Both the position numbers and the translations under genes were made by a program. This document shows, in pieces, positions 8,538 through 15,393 of a stretch of 48,510 bases of DNA (positions within the stretch are counted from its first letter, which is position 1; each line of letters starts with the position of its first letter). The DNA comes from Flammeovirgaceae bacterium (GTDB taxonomy: Bacteria; Bacteroidota; Bacteroidia; Cytophagales; Cyclobacteriaceae). Location: positions 1-48,510 of the forward strand of contig JAHEZH010000025.1 in NCBI GenBank assembly GCA_023251155.1, read 5' to 3'. The notes under the pieces are model-generated. The model saw only the letters and a list, made by a program, of their open reading frames with translations. It searched no databases and was not told the DNA's origin.

Positions 8538-11522
8538 ATGATCGATAAAAAAATTACCACCCTTATTGGAAAAGCCGTACGCGAAGGAAAATACCTGAAC
8601 GTTACCTACAAAAATAAAGGTGGAGAGACTACGCAATTCTGGATAAGCATCCTGGATATTAATGCTAAGGGTGAATTGCGCGTGAACATCTTCAACGTCA
8701 CCAAAGACAACCCAATTCTGGATGGGAAAATATTTATATCCGAAATCCAGTCTGCTGAAATCCTGAAGTTCTCGCATTATGATGTGTCGGAAAAACTGAT
8801 CACCAAACTGGAAGAAGATGACAGTTTAAGTATTTATGATTTCCATCGATATGATAACAATATTCTGAACTACTACCTGGAATGCTACAAAGCCAATCGG
8901 GACCCCTTTCTCCACAAAACGCATTTGATTGAAGGGCTGGACTTGCCGGAACTGGTGAAGCAAACTCCCTATTCACTTACCGATGAACAACACAAGCAGA
9001 TCATCCGGGAAATCTACAGCAATGACTATAAATCATTCCATGACTATGAATTGGCCCTGTGCGAGTTTTCAATTGACCTGATGTCACGAGGCAAATTTGT
9101 TATTGCTTTCAGAAAGCTGACGTTTGATCCTGTTCGTAAAACCTTGCACCTGGGGAGCAAAACGCAATTCAACCCGAACTTCTACATTCAGGGAATCAGA
9201 CACTCACTGTCGTATTATACGGATCTCAATCCGGCTGATTTTGAAACGCTGTATGCCAACAATAAAGCCGGGACGATAGACATGCTGCAAGGCAGTTTTA
9301 AAACAGGAGAACTGCCCAACACACGACCTGAAGTAGTCGTTTTGGGATTCAATCAAATCGATATTGCCGGGATTTATGACAACATTAATGCCGATTACCA
9401 GAACAATGAAGTACAAATTCCCATAAAGGCATTTTTTCAAAACCTGTCGTTGCTGGACAGAAAAAACAGAAAAGAACCACACATCGCGTTGTATGACAAG
9501 CATGTGAATATTGATCAGCTTCGTACGGTTTACAATGCATTAAAATATCCGATCACCTACGTGCAAGGGCCACCCGGCACTGGCAAAACACAAACGCTTT
9601 TAAATATTATTGTGAACTGCCTGACCAATGACAAAACACTGTTGATATCGTCCAATAACAATGTGCCTGTAGATGGGATCAAAGAAAAATTGTCCTTAGG
9701 GAAGTATCGCGATAAAGATATTCTGCTTCCCGTAATCAGGCTGGGTAACAAGGAATACATCAGGCAGGCATTAAAAAGAATCAGGGAGTTGTATGCCTTT
9801 GAAACGAAAGATGTACCCAAAGAGAACCTGCTGTTTAATTTAAAGGAAAAGTCAAAGGAGAATAATAAGTTATTACTGGATAAGCTAAAGCAATACGAGG
9901 ACAGGCTTGACTTAATGCAAAACATCGAATTCGTAAACAACTTATTGTCAAAGGAAAAAAATCACCTCCTGGAAAAGGAAAAGCAGTTACTGAAAGAAAG
10001 ACTTGATCAGATACCGGAAGTCCATAATGATGACTTGAATAACATTTATGAAGTAATAAAGGGAAATCACCAATTGCTTCAGTTTTTTTATTTTGAATCC
10101 TTACGCTGTGTTAAACGCTTAAGAGCCAAGGATTACAGCGAGCTTATTGAAATTCTGGAAATGGAAGAGGAAGATGACCAGATAAAGGAATTTAACAGGT
10201 GGATTGCTAACGATGAGAACCTCGAGAAATTCACAAAGGTATTCCCGGTCATTCTCACCACGAATTTATCCAGTCGCAAACTGGGAAGAAAGTATAAGTT
10301 TGATTTACTGGCGATTGACGAAGCCGGCCAATGCGATATTGCCACCAGCCTTATCCCAATTTCCAAGTGTAAAAACATGGTGTTAATTGGTGATACCAAC
10401 CAGCTAAAACCAATTGTTCTTTTTGAAGAGACCAGAAATGAAGACCTGATGAAGCAGTTCGGTGTTAGTGAACCGTATGACTACTACCAGAACTCAATCC
10501 TTTCCACCTATAAGAGAATAGACAATATCTCGCGGGATATTTTGCTGAGCTATCATTACCGCTGTGGTAAAAAGATCATCAATTATTCAAACATGAGGTT
10601 TTATGAGAATAAGTTGAATCTTTCGATGCTGAATAACATTGGTGAAGTACATCTGATCAATGTGAACAATGCAAACCATAAATTGAAGAACTCTACCTTG
10701 GAAGAGGCACAGGAAGTAGTAAAGTATATCATGGATAATAAGTTATCCGATGTTTTTATTATCACCCCATTCAGAAACCAGGAAGATGTTTTAAATTATT
10801 ACCTGCAGGCAGCTAAAGAGAAAGGTGAAATTGATGCCTCTGTAAGCTGCGGAACAATTCATAAGGTTCAGGGGCAGGAAAATAAAACCATCATCATATC
10901 CACATCGATTTCAAGAAGTACAACCTCCCGCACATACGATTGGATAAAGAACAATAGTCAGTTGATTAATGTGGGTGTTACCCGGGCGCAGGAAAAGCTT
11001 GTAGTGGTTACAGACAAAAAGGCTATTGATCGTTTGTCCAGGAAAGATGATGACTTATATGCGCTGATTGAGTACGTTGAAAAACACGGAACCACCCAAG
11101 TGGCGCAAAGTGTAGTCAACAGGTTCACCATTGGCTTCTCGAATAATTCAATATTCGAGGACGAATTCTACAAAACAATGAGCCACTATTGTACAGTCCA
11201 GGGTACCAGATTTGAAAGGAATGTAAAACTCACCGATCTGTTTCCTGAAGAGATCAATAATCCAGCGTTAAATAAACGAGAGTTTGATGGAGTTATCTAT
11301 GTCGGTAGGGTACCTCAGATCGTATTTGAGATAAACGGTGCCGAGCACTATCACAATAAAAAGCGCATGGACGCTGATAAGCTCAAAGCACAGCTCCTGA
11401 AAAGCAAAAATCTTAAATTGATTTTTGTTCCGAATCAATATGTTAAGCACTACGAATTTTTGCGGGAACTGATCAATAAAATAAAGGGTGGCGTGTATCA
11501 AAAAACCTTGTTTGACATCTGA
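8538..11522 (+). CDS. Large superfamily 1 (UPF1-like) helicase with a C-terminal nuclease-like domain
   Basis: The 994-residue protein has a full set of SF1B helicase motifs: Walker A VQGPPGTGKTQT near 341-352, Walker B LLAIDEAGQCD near 590-600, motif III VLIGDTNQLKP near 615-625, motif IV LSYHYRCGKKI near 670, motif V GTIHKVQGQENKT near 770-785 and motif VI INVGVTRAQEKL near 813-824. Between motifs I and II is a long charged coiled coil (about 420-540). Residues 1-330 are an unfamiliar N-terminal region. The last 115 residues (KREFDGVIYVG..IVFEINGAEHYHNKKRMDADKLKAQLL) resemble the DUF2726/Vsr-like PD-(D/E)XK fold that often ends such helicases. It is co-directional with mcrBC and belongs to the island; a defence helicase-nuclease is likely, the target unknown. 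Confidence 0.85.
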   Translation: MIDKKITTLIGKAVREGKYLNVTYKNKGGETTQFWISILDINAKGELRVNIFNVTKDNPILDGKIFISEIQSAEILKFSHYDVSEKLITKLEEDDSLSIYDFHRYDNNILNYYLECYKANRDPFLHKTHLIEGLDLPELVKQTPYSLTDEQHKQIIREIYSNDYKSFHDYELALCEFSIDLMSRGKFVIAFRKLTFDPVRKTLHLGSKTQFNPNFYIQGIRHSLSYYTDLNPADFETLYANNKAGTIDMLQGSFKTGELPNTRPEVVVLGFNQIDIAGIYDNINADYQNNEVQIPIKAFFQNLSLLDRKNRKEPHIALYDKHVNIDQLRTVYNALKYPITYVQGPPGTGKTQTLLNIIVNCLTNDKTLLISSNNNVPVDGIKEKLSLGKYRDKDILLPVIRLGNKEYIRQALKRIRELYAFETKDVPKENLLFNLKEKSKENNKLLLDKLKQYEDRLDLMQNIEFVNNLLSKEKNHLLEKEKQLLKERLDQIPEVHNDDLNNIYEVIKGNHQLLQFFYFESLRCVKRLRAKDYSELIEILEMEEEDDQIKEFNRWIANDENLEKFTKVFPVILTTNLSSRKLGRKYKFDLLAIDEAGQCDIATSLIPISKCKNMVLIGDTNQLKPIVLFEETRNEDLMKQFGVSEPYDYYQNSILSTYKRIDNISRDILLSYHYRCGKKIINYSNMRFYENKLNLSMLNNIGEVHLINVNNANHKLKNSTLEEAQEVVKYIMDNKLSDVFIITPFRNQEDVLNYYLQAAKEKGEIDASVSCGTIHKVQGQENKTIIISTSISRSTTSRTYDWIKNNSQLINVGVTRAQEKLVVVTDKKAIDRLSRKDDDLYALIEYVEKHGTTQVAQSVVNRFTIGFSNNSIFEDEFYKTMSHYCTVQGTRFERNVKLTDLFPEEINNPALNKREFDGVIYVGRVPQIVFEINGAEHYHNKKRMDADKLKAQLLKSKNLKLIFVPNQYVKHYEFLRELINKIKGGVYQKTLFDI

Positions 11523-11715
11523 TTAAACGATGGTGTAAACTGAATTCAAGCGCCGAATTATTTTTTCGGTCTGCGTCACCTTTGAAACAGCTTCGCTTAT
11601 GAAATCACCCGAATATGGCGCGTTGTCTTGAACGGTCATTTAAAATAGAGTAACTCAAATTCAAGATGTAGTTCAGACCTATTTGCTCAACTGCATCTTC
11701 ACTAGAACACCCCAT
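11523..11715 (-). other. Possible small gene downstream of the PIN gene, in two overlapping short frames
   Basis: On the - strand, 12 bp after the PIN gene stop, ATG 11715 opens a 36-codon frame (MGCSSEDAVEQIGLNY..) ending at 11605. ATG 11639 opens a 38-codon frame (MTVQDNAPYSGDFISEAV..) ending at 11523. Both look more protein-like than random sequence, and a shift near 11620-11640 would join them into about 65 residues. It could be a fifth, frameshifted gene of the PIN operon or simply a remnant. No family recognised. Confidence 0.25.
11524..11538 (+). repeat. 15-bp direct repeat, left copy flanking the PIN/STAS/GHKL module
   Basis: TAAACGATGGTGTAA occurs here, 2 bp after the helicase stop codon, and again exactly at 13999-14013, just outside the first gene of the - strand module. 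It could be a duplication from insertion or recombination. An exact 15-mer pair somewhere in 48 kb is also roughly expected by chance, so only the flanking position makes it notable. Confidence 0.45.
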
Positions 11716-11727
11716 TTATAGACTTGC

Positions 11728-12273
11728 TCAGGAATTTAACAGGATCGAATTGGCCGTCAAAATATCTACCTCAGTAGTGTTAAAATCTCTGTCGTTCGTT
11801 AGAAGGACAAAGTTATTCTCTTTACATATGGCCAATATTCCTTTGTCATTAAAATCCAGACTGTCATAAATCAGGAATGATTCAATTTCTGCTTTTGAAA
11901 AGCTCTTTTCAACGACTGTAAACATGTCGATGATCGAATGCTTCACAATAAGGAATATGTCATTTAGTGCACTTTGACCATCGGGACTATTACGAAAAGT
12001 TTTGAAAGGTAAGGCTTGCTCTGTCAGAGCGTTTTGAAGCAGATGTTTTTTATATTCTGATCGAATTGCAACATTAATTGTTTCTGAGATTGAAAGATAA
12101 TCCACAACAAGTTCATTGCCCTGAGTGATGAGATTACCATAAGCCGAGGCGTAGAATGTTTCCCATTGATGGGAACCGGTTGGCCAGAACAAGTAAATCA
12201 AAACATTCGCATCAAAAAAAATTTTTCTACCGGCTAGTGATTTAATTTGTGGAAGATTGTATTTGGCAGGCAT
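11728..12273 (-). CDS. PIN-domain ribonuclease, presumed effector of the - strand module
   Basis: PIN domains are Mg2+-dependent RNases, common as VapC-type toxins. The 181-residue sequence keeps the acidic set in order: D21 in FFDANVLIY, E64 in SISETINVAI, D140/D143 in DSLDFNDKG and D161/D163 in LLTNDRDF near the C-terminus. It is longer than a standard VapC (about 130-140) because of an insert between residues 75 and 130. It is the fourth gene of a - strand operon after the HsdM fragment, GHKL and STAS-like genes; the STAS-like stop is 5 bp upstream of its ATG. No VapB-like antitoxin with an AbrB or ribbon-helix-helix fold is next to it, so control, if any, probably comes from the GHKL and STAS-like partners. 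Function as RNase is from family knowledge; the regulation is inference. Confidence 0.85.
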   Translation of the reverse strand: MPAKYNLPQIKSLAGRKIFFDANVLIYLFWPTGSHQWETFYASAYGNLITQGNELVVDYLSISETINVAIRSEYKKHLLQNALTEQALPFKTFRNSPDGQSALNDIFLIVKHSIIDMFTVVEKSFSKAEIESFLIYDSLDFNDKGILAICKENNFVLLTNDRDFNTTEVDILTANSILLNS

Positions 12274-12278
12274 GATAA

Positions 12279-12623
12279 TTAATCCAACAAAGCATTGATA
12301 CTTTTCTCCATAGCATCAGGGTTTTTATAATAAAGCTTGGCAGTATCTACTACTCGTTTAAGTGCAACGGCTCCCGGCTGTGTTATATCCTTTACTTCAA
12401 GATTCTGCTTGATCTCTGCTTCTGAAAAATCTTTATACAATTGACCAACTGCTGAATTCAAAAATGCAGTGGTCAAAATCTCAACATTTAGAAATGACAG
12501 GACGACTTTCTTTTTCTCACGAAATGCTTTGTGGATGAGATCGAAAACTTTTTGACCGTCTCCTGCCTCTACACTGAATGGGCTGCCTACAATGTTGAAT
12601 ACGTTTATAACTACATTATCCAT
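12279..12623 (-). CDS. STAS-like domain protein (DUF4325 type)
   Basis: The 114-residue protein matches the small STAS-like family usually annotated DUF4325: a strand-rich N-terminus, GDGQKVFDLI near 21-30, the strand KKVVLSFLNVEIL near 38-50, and the signature TTAFLNSAVGQLYKDF at 51-66. The signature occupies the place where anti-anti-sigma factors carry the phosphorylated DSSG loop; here Thr51/Thr52 and Ser57 are the nearby hydroxyl residues. STAS-like proteins next to GHKL kinases recall SpoIIAA/SpoIIAB-type partner switching. It lies 9 bp after the GHKL gene and 5 bp before the PIN gene, so all three are clearly co-transcribed. No sigma factor is nearby; the plausible client is the PIN RNase (inference). 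Confidence 0.82.
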   Translation of the reverse strand: MDNVVINVFNIVGSPFSVEAGDGQKVFDLIHKAFREKKKVVLSFLNVEILTTAFLNSAVGQLYKDFSEAEIKQNLEVKDITQPGAVALKRVVDTAKLYYKNPDAMEKSINALLD

Positions 12624-12632
12624 AATCTAAAT

Positions 12633-13490
12633 TTAAAATATATCATTCACATTTGCTTCGCTAGCAAGCAAATAAGTCGCCTGATCATCAGTGCAAAACT
12701 GCAAATTTACAATAGTACCGGGGTATTTGGCCAACATGGTCTGCGAAACCTCACCTCGATGACTATATTCATAAAACCCATCGGCACTTACGATTTGCAT
12801 TTTGCCCTTATTCTTAACGATAAATTCTCTCAATATTGCCAACCCGATACCCCCAGTTACACCCTGTTTGGTTGTATGTCGGTCCTGAACAGCCCATTTA
12901 ATGGCTTGAACAGCTGTTAAAACCTTTCCGAAACGCCGCCTGATTTTTTCTTGAAATCCAATCCCGACGTCTGTGATGGTAAATTCGATCCGATTCTTAG
13001 CCGGAAAAAACTGACCGCAAGTGTAAATATGTTCCGTTTCACTATGAATTTGGGCATTGACAAAAATCTCGTAAATAGCTTCCGTCATCTTTTCTTTTAA
13101 AGCTGCTGATAACTGAGGAAGTTCGGTGCGATCAAGCAATTCATCGGTGACGTATTGGCTGAAGAACTTTCCATCGGTCGGTTTTAGCTTCATGTATTGA
13201 ATGGTCGTACTGTGATTATCGATAGCACGTGGATATCCATAGAAGGAAAGAAAGTCATTCTTTTGAAGGATCAGTTGGATGGCAGAATCAATGTGACTGA
13301 ACGAAATGCCATTCAGGTTACCTGTAAGTTTATCCAATACGGCTCCGAGCGCTGATGCCATATTAGCTGAAAACCAAAATCGAAGTTCAAGCGGGATATT
13401 TTCAAAAAAATCATCTGCATGTTTTTGATAGAGGTTAGCCAGCAACTGGTAACTAGGAAAATCATTCCTTATGTTACTAATGACACTCAT
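12633..13490 (-). CDS. GHKL-type ATPase (HATPase_c), sensor or kinase partner of the STAS-like protein
   Basis: The 285-residue soluble protein has an uncharacterised N-terminal half (about 1-125) and a GHKL ATP-binding domain: N-box EAIYEIFVNAQIHS (E137, N145, H149), G1 box TITDVGIGF (about 171-179) and G2 box GVTGGIGLAILREF (about 210-223). No phospho-acceptor His dimerisation domain is present, so it is not a classical two-component kinase. It could be an anti-sigma-type serine kinase or a Hsp90/MutL-like ATPase switch. Its ATG overlaps the stop of the HsdM-like gene (ATGA, 13487-13490), and the STAS-like gene follows after 9 bp. The context suggests a sensor module built on an HsdM N-terminal domain. 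Confidence 0.85.
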   Translation of the reverse strand: MSVISNIRNDFPSYQLLANLYQKHADDFFENIPLELRFWFSANMASALGAVLDKLTGNLNGISFSHIDSAIQLILQKNDFLSFYGYPRAIDNHSTTIQYMKLKPTDGKFFSQYVTDELLDRTELPQLSAALKEKMTEAIYEIFVNAQIHSETEHIYTCGQFFPAKNRIEFTITDVGIGFQEKIRRRFGKVLTAVQAIKWAVQDRHTTKQGVTGGIGLAILREFIVKNKGKMQIVSADGFYEYSHRGEVSQTMLAKYPGTIVNLQFCTDDQATYLLASEANVNDIF

Positions 13491-13789
13491 GCTTTCACTT
13501 CAATTTTTCCGGTTGCATCTGTAGGAAGTTTGGCACGACCCTGTAACCATTTCCACCACGCAAAGGGCGGAACATAAATTACACGTTCAGCGGTATACTC
13601 GTCTTTGTCTTCAGGACCGGCCCCAGTGGCTGCTTTATCTGCGTCTTGTTTTTTGTACAATTCATCGAATGCGTCAGAAATGTATTTCAGGCCGAGAACC
13701 ACATGCTTGTATTCTGCCGCATCCATGTTATTGCGCAGTGTATCAGCTGCGGACCACAATGTTTTCTCTAGTTCGAGGGTATCGGTCAT
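13487..13789 (-). CDS. Free-standing HsdM N-terminal domain (truncated Type I methyltransferase)
   Basis: The 100 residues are recognisable as the N-terminal helical domain of HsdM: LEKTLWSAADTLRNNMD, AAEYKHVVLGL, KYISDAFDEL and later ERVIYVPPFAWWKWLQ. It lacks the whole SAM-binding and NPPY part and stops after TGKIEVKA. Compared with full HsdM (VLGLIFLKYISDAF), three residues (IFL) are missing in VLGLKYISDAF, so it has drifted from a normal HsdM. The stop overlaps the GHKL ATG by 4 bp, which suggests an expressed leader gene rather than random debris. It may bind HsdS/HsdR-type partners or DNA as a sensor, or be the stump of an hsdM gene into which the module inserted. The + strand hsdM at the window start is a different, opposite-strand copy. 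Confidence 0.75.
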   Translation of the reverse strand: MTDTLELEKTLWSAADTLRNNMDAAEYKHVVLGLKYISDAFDELYKKQDADKAATGAGPEDKDEYTAERVIYVPPFAWWKWLQGRAKLPTDATGKIEVKA

Positions 13790-13924
13790 CGTAATAAGTC
13801 AGGAATGCTTGAAACTTGTCAAAATACGCAAATTCGAGGTTTTTACCACATCCTGACCATAAAAACAGCTATGGGTGGCATTACTGGTAGGCCATAGAAT
13901 TAAGAATGAGTGTTGGATTCGATG

Positions 13925-14040
13925 AAATTTCAAAGCTGATGATGTTGTAAAAGACTTGATGATGCCGTAAGCAATCAATGATGCTGTAAATGATGGTCTA
14001 AACGATGGTGTAAGCAATGTCCCCTTTGCAACCCGTTTAC
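13925..14040 (+). pseudogene. Remnant with tandem N-D-G-V-type codons
   Basis: The + strand carries imperfect tandem units of GATG.TGTAA that read NDAVNDGLNDGVSN in the frame around 13975-14020. Such repeats are common near the C-terminus of AlbA_2/Schlafen-type ATP-binding proteins of Bacteroidota. Stop codons break the frame on both sides (for example at 13963). I read it as gene debris; assignment to that family is tentative. Confidence 0.3.
13999..14013 (+). repeat. 15-bp direct repeat, right copy flanking the PIN/STAS/GHKL module
   Basis: Exact copy of the sequence at 11524-11538, in the same orientation, 2475 bp away. The two copies bracket the four-gene - strand module and its promoter region. 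See the left copy for the caveat. Confidence 0.45.
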
Positions 14041-14137
14041 CCTCGCTCATAACTTCTTGATAATGCTAATCTCATACAACCTCTTCAACTCCGAATAAAA
14101 TTTCGATTCGGCACCGAAGGTGTCCGGGCTACCAGAC

Positions 14138-14168
14138 AGGAAAGGGCGAGTATTACTCGTCCTTTCCT
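14138..14168. other. Strong inverted repeat, possible terminator or remnant of a mobile element end
   Basis: Arms of 14 bp (AGGAAAGGGCGAGT and ACTCGTCCTTTCCT) surround an ATT loop, with one G-T position that pairs in RNA. The stem is very stable. No clear U-tract follows on either strand (TCTTAAAA on the + side). It lies in gene debris between the - strand module and the hsdR remnant, so it may be a leftover bidirectional terminator. Confidence 0.5.
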
Positions 14169-14269
14169 TCTTAAAATTCAGCTTAAATCCCTTTCAAAAC
14201 GCAGATAACAGCGTTCTCCCAATCGGTTCGACACTTGCATTTTCGATGCTACAATTTTCAGGGAAAATT

Positions 14270-14559
14270 GTATGCCGTGCAGCTAACCGGGCCACTATCA
14301 AAATAACCGATCACGATGACAGTGGTGGTGCGGATGCCGTGGATGATGTAGACCCGCCACAATTTGAAAAGCGGGCCGAACAGATCGGGTTTGCCAAACC
14401 TCTGGTAAACGAAGAGTGATTGATCAGGCAAAGAAAGTACTTAAGCATTTACCTGGAGTCGATGTTGCACATCCGGTACCCGATGAGATCAGGGAAGTTT
14501 GTCGGAAGTCATTGCGAGACGGTGTTGAACCGATTTTCCACATGATGGTAACGGACTGA
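14270..14559 (+). pseudogene. Unrecognised decayed coding stretch
   Basis: The + strand reads like protein in two frames that meet near 14416: one ends ..FEKRAEQIGFAKPLVNEE at 14419, the other opens with VIDQAKKVLKHLPGV at 14416 and ends at 14559. Joining them would restore about 90 residues. No start codon or known family is evident. It lies just upstream of the hsdR remnant, same strand, and shares its state of decay. Confidence 0.3.
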
Positions 14560-14601
14560 GCATTCTAGTTTTTGAACGTGTACTTAACAAAGATCTTTTT
14601 G

Positions 14602-14808
14602 ATGACGACTATGGCCAAGATCGATAAGATCAAACTGCCCAGCACTAAGATCAGATTAGTGCCGTAATTACTCGCCAGTGTTATTGAAGAATTAAGAGAA
14701 GTGAATCGAGTAAGGGCATTGACCTCGTAAGGAAGATACAATCTTTAGCCGATCGTTACAATCAACGTGATGAAAATGACATTCTTCTCAACGAAGTTTT
14801 TGAAGAAA
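14602..14808 (+). pseudogene. hsdR: Decayed 3' end of a Type I restriction endonuclease gene (HsdR C-terminus)
   Basis: The + strand encodes a recognisable HsdR C-terminal helical region in pieces: AKIDKIKLPSTKIRL, a TAA stop at 14665-14667, LLASVIEELREVNRV, then after a one-base shift near 14710 KGIDLVRKIQSLADRYNQR and DENDILLNEVFEE. The order and spacing follow the HsdR C-terminal domain that docks the motor subunit on HsdM/HsdS. Everything upstream (nuclease and helicase parts) is gone. This is probably what remains of the hsdR partner of the hsdMS genes at the start of the window, displaced to the far end of the island. Confidence 0.75.
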
Positions 14809-14917
14809 ATTGCTTTTTCACCTGTTCCGGCTCCCGATGGATGACGGGATGTTCATCATCATAGAGACCGGATGCACGCTGTTTGACTGCTTCTGCAATG
14901 GTATCGATGCTCGCCAT
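14762..14917 (-). pseudogene. Truncated 5' end of an unknown - strand gene
   Basis: From ATG 14917 the - strand reads MASIDTIAEAVKQR..YDDEHPVIHREPEQV, a hydrophilic, protein-like start. It then runs into sequence antisense to the hsdR remnant at about 14815 and stops at 14762. This marks a rearrangement junction between two broken genes. Family unknown. Confidence 0.35.
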
Positions 14918-14937
14918 GCGCTCTTTTTAGTGAGGAG

Positions 14938-15381
14938 TTGGGTTCCCGCTGCATTTTCTTCGTATCTTACAGGTGTCTTAATTCCATTAGAAAATTGCGC
15001 GATTCAATTACGGTGCTTTATGTAGATGATGACGAAGATGATATCTCACTCTTCCGCAGGGCACTGTCGCGCATCGATAAATCCATTTCCTTTTTATCGT
15101 TTACCGATGGCCGTGATGCACTTACCTATCTGAAGCAATCCGCTCAGCTCCCTGATTATTTGTTTCTGGATATTAACATGCCCCGCATGAATGGAAAGCA
15201 GGTACTTCAATCCATCAAACAGGATGAACAGCTGGCCGCGCTTCCTGTGATTATGTACTCGACCAGCCGCAGAGAACAAGAGGTAATGGAGTTTTATGAG
15301 GAAGGGGCGGCAGGTTTTATTCATAAGAAAAATTCATTCGAGGAAATCCAGTCCGATCTGTTCGCCTTCTTTATTCAATAG
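14938..15381 (+). CDS. CheY-like single-domain response regulator
   Basis: A receiver domain without output domain, of the kind paired with PAS-rich hybrid or phytochrome-like kinases. Acidic pocket VLYVDDDEDD, phospho-acceptor Asp in LFLDINMPRMNGKQVL, conserved Ser/Thr in VIMYSTS and the Lys in GFIHKKNSFEE are all in order. The domain proper begins at about LRDSITVLYVDD, so the likely start is TTG at 14995; the only in-frame ATG is at 14938 and would add 19 residues (MGSRCIFFVS..) that do not look like receiver sequence. The gene converges on the histidine kinase, with 12 bp between the stop codons. The two are probably functional partners although not in one operon. Confidence 0.85.
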   Translation: MGSRCIFFVSYRCLNSIRKLRDSITVLYVDDDEDDISLFRRALSRIDKSISFLSFTDGRDALTYLKQSAQLPDYLFLDINMPRMNGKQVLQSIKQDEQLAALPVIMYSTSRREQEVMEFYEEGAAGFIHKKNSFEEIQSDLFAFFIQ

Positions 15382-15393
15382 CATTTCGTACCG

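Noticed and set aside
11524..14013. Calling the 15-bp direct repeat a proven transposition target duplication
   Set aside because: An exact 15-mer pair is about as frequent as expected once in a 48-kb window, and no transposase or terminal inverted repeats are present. Reported only as a flanking repeat.
13799..14050. 83-codon - strand frame upstream of the HsdM fragment
   Set aside because: Low-quality composition without any domain, antisense to the N-D-G-V repeat remnant. It could only be a leader; no support.
14565..14700. - strand frame resembling a membrane protein (NLILVLGSLILSILAIVVIKK)
   Set aside because: It is exactly antisense to the hsdR remnant; the reverse of Lys/Asp/Glu-rich coding gives Leu/Phe/Val-rich frames. 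No start codon, and a stop upstream.
14810..15025. 71-codon + strand frame before the response regulator
   Set aside because: Antisense to a more protein-like - strand start; hydrophobic shadow composition.
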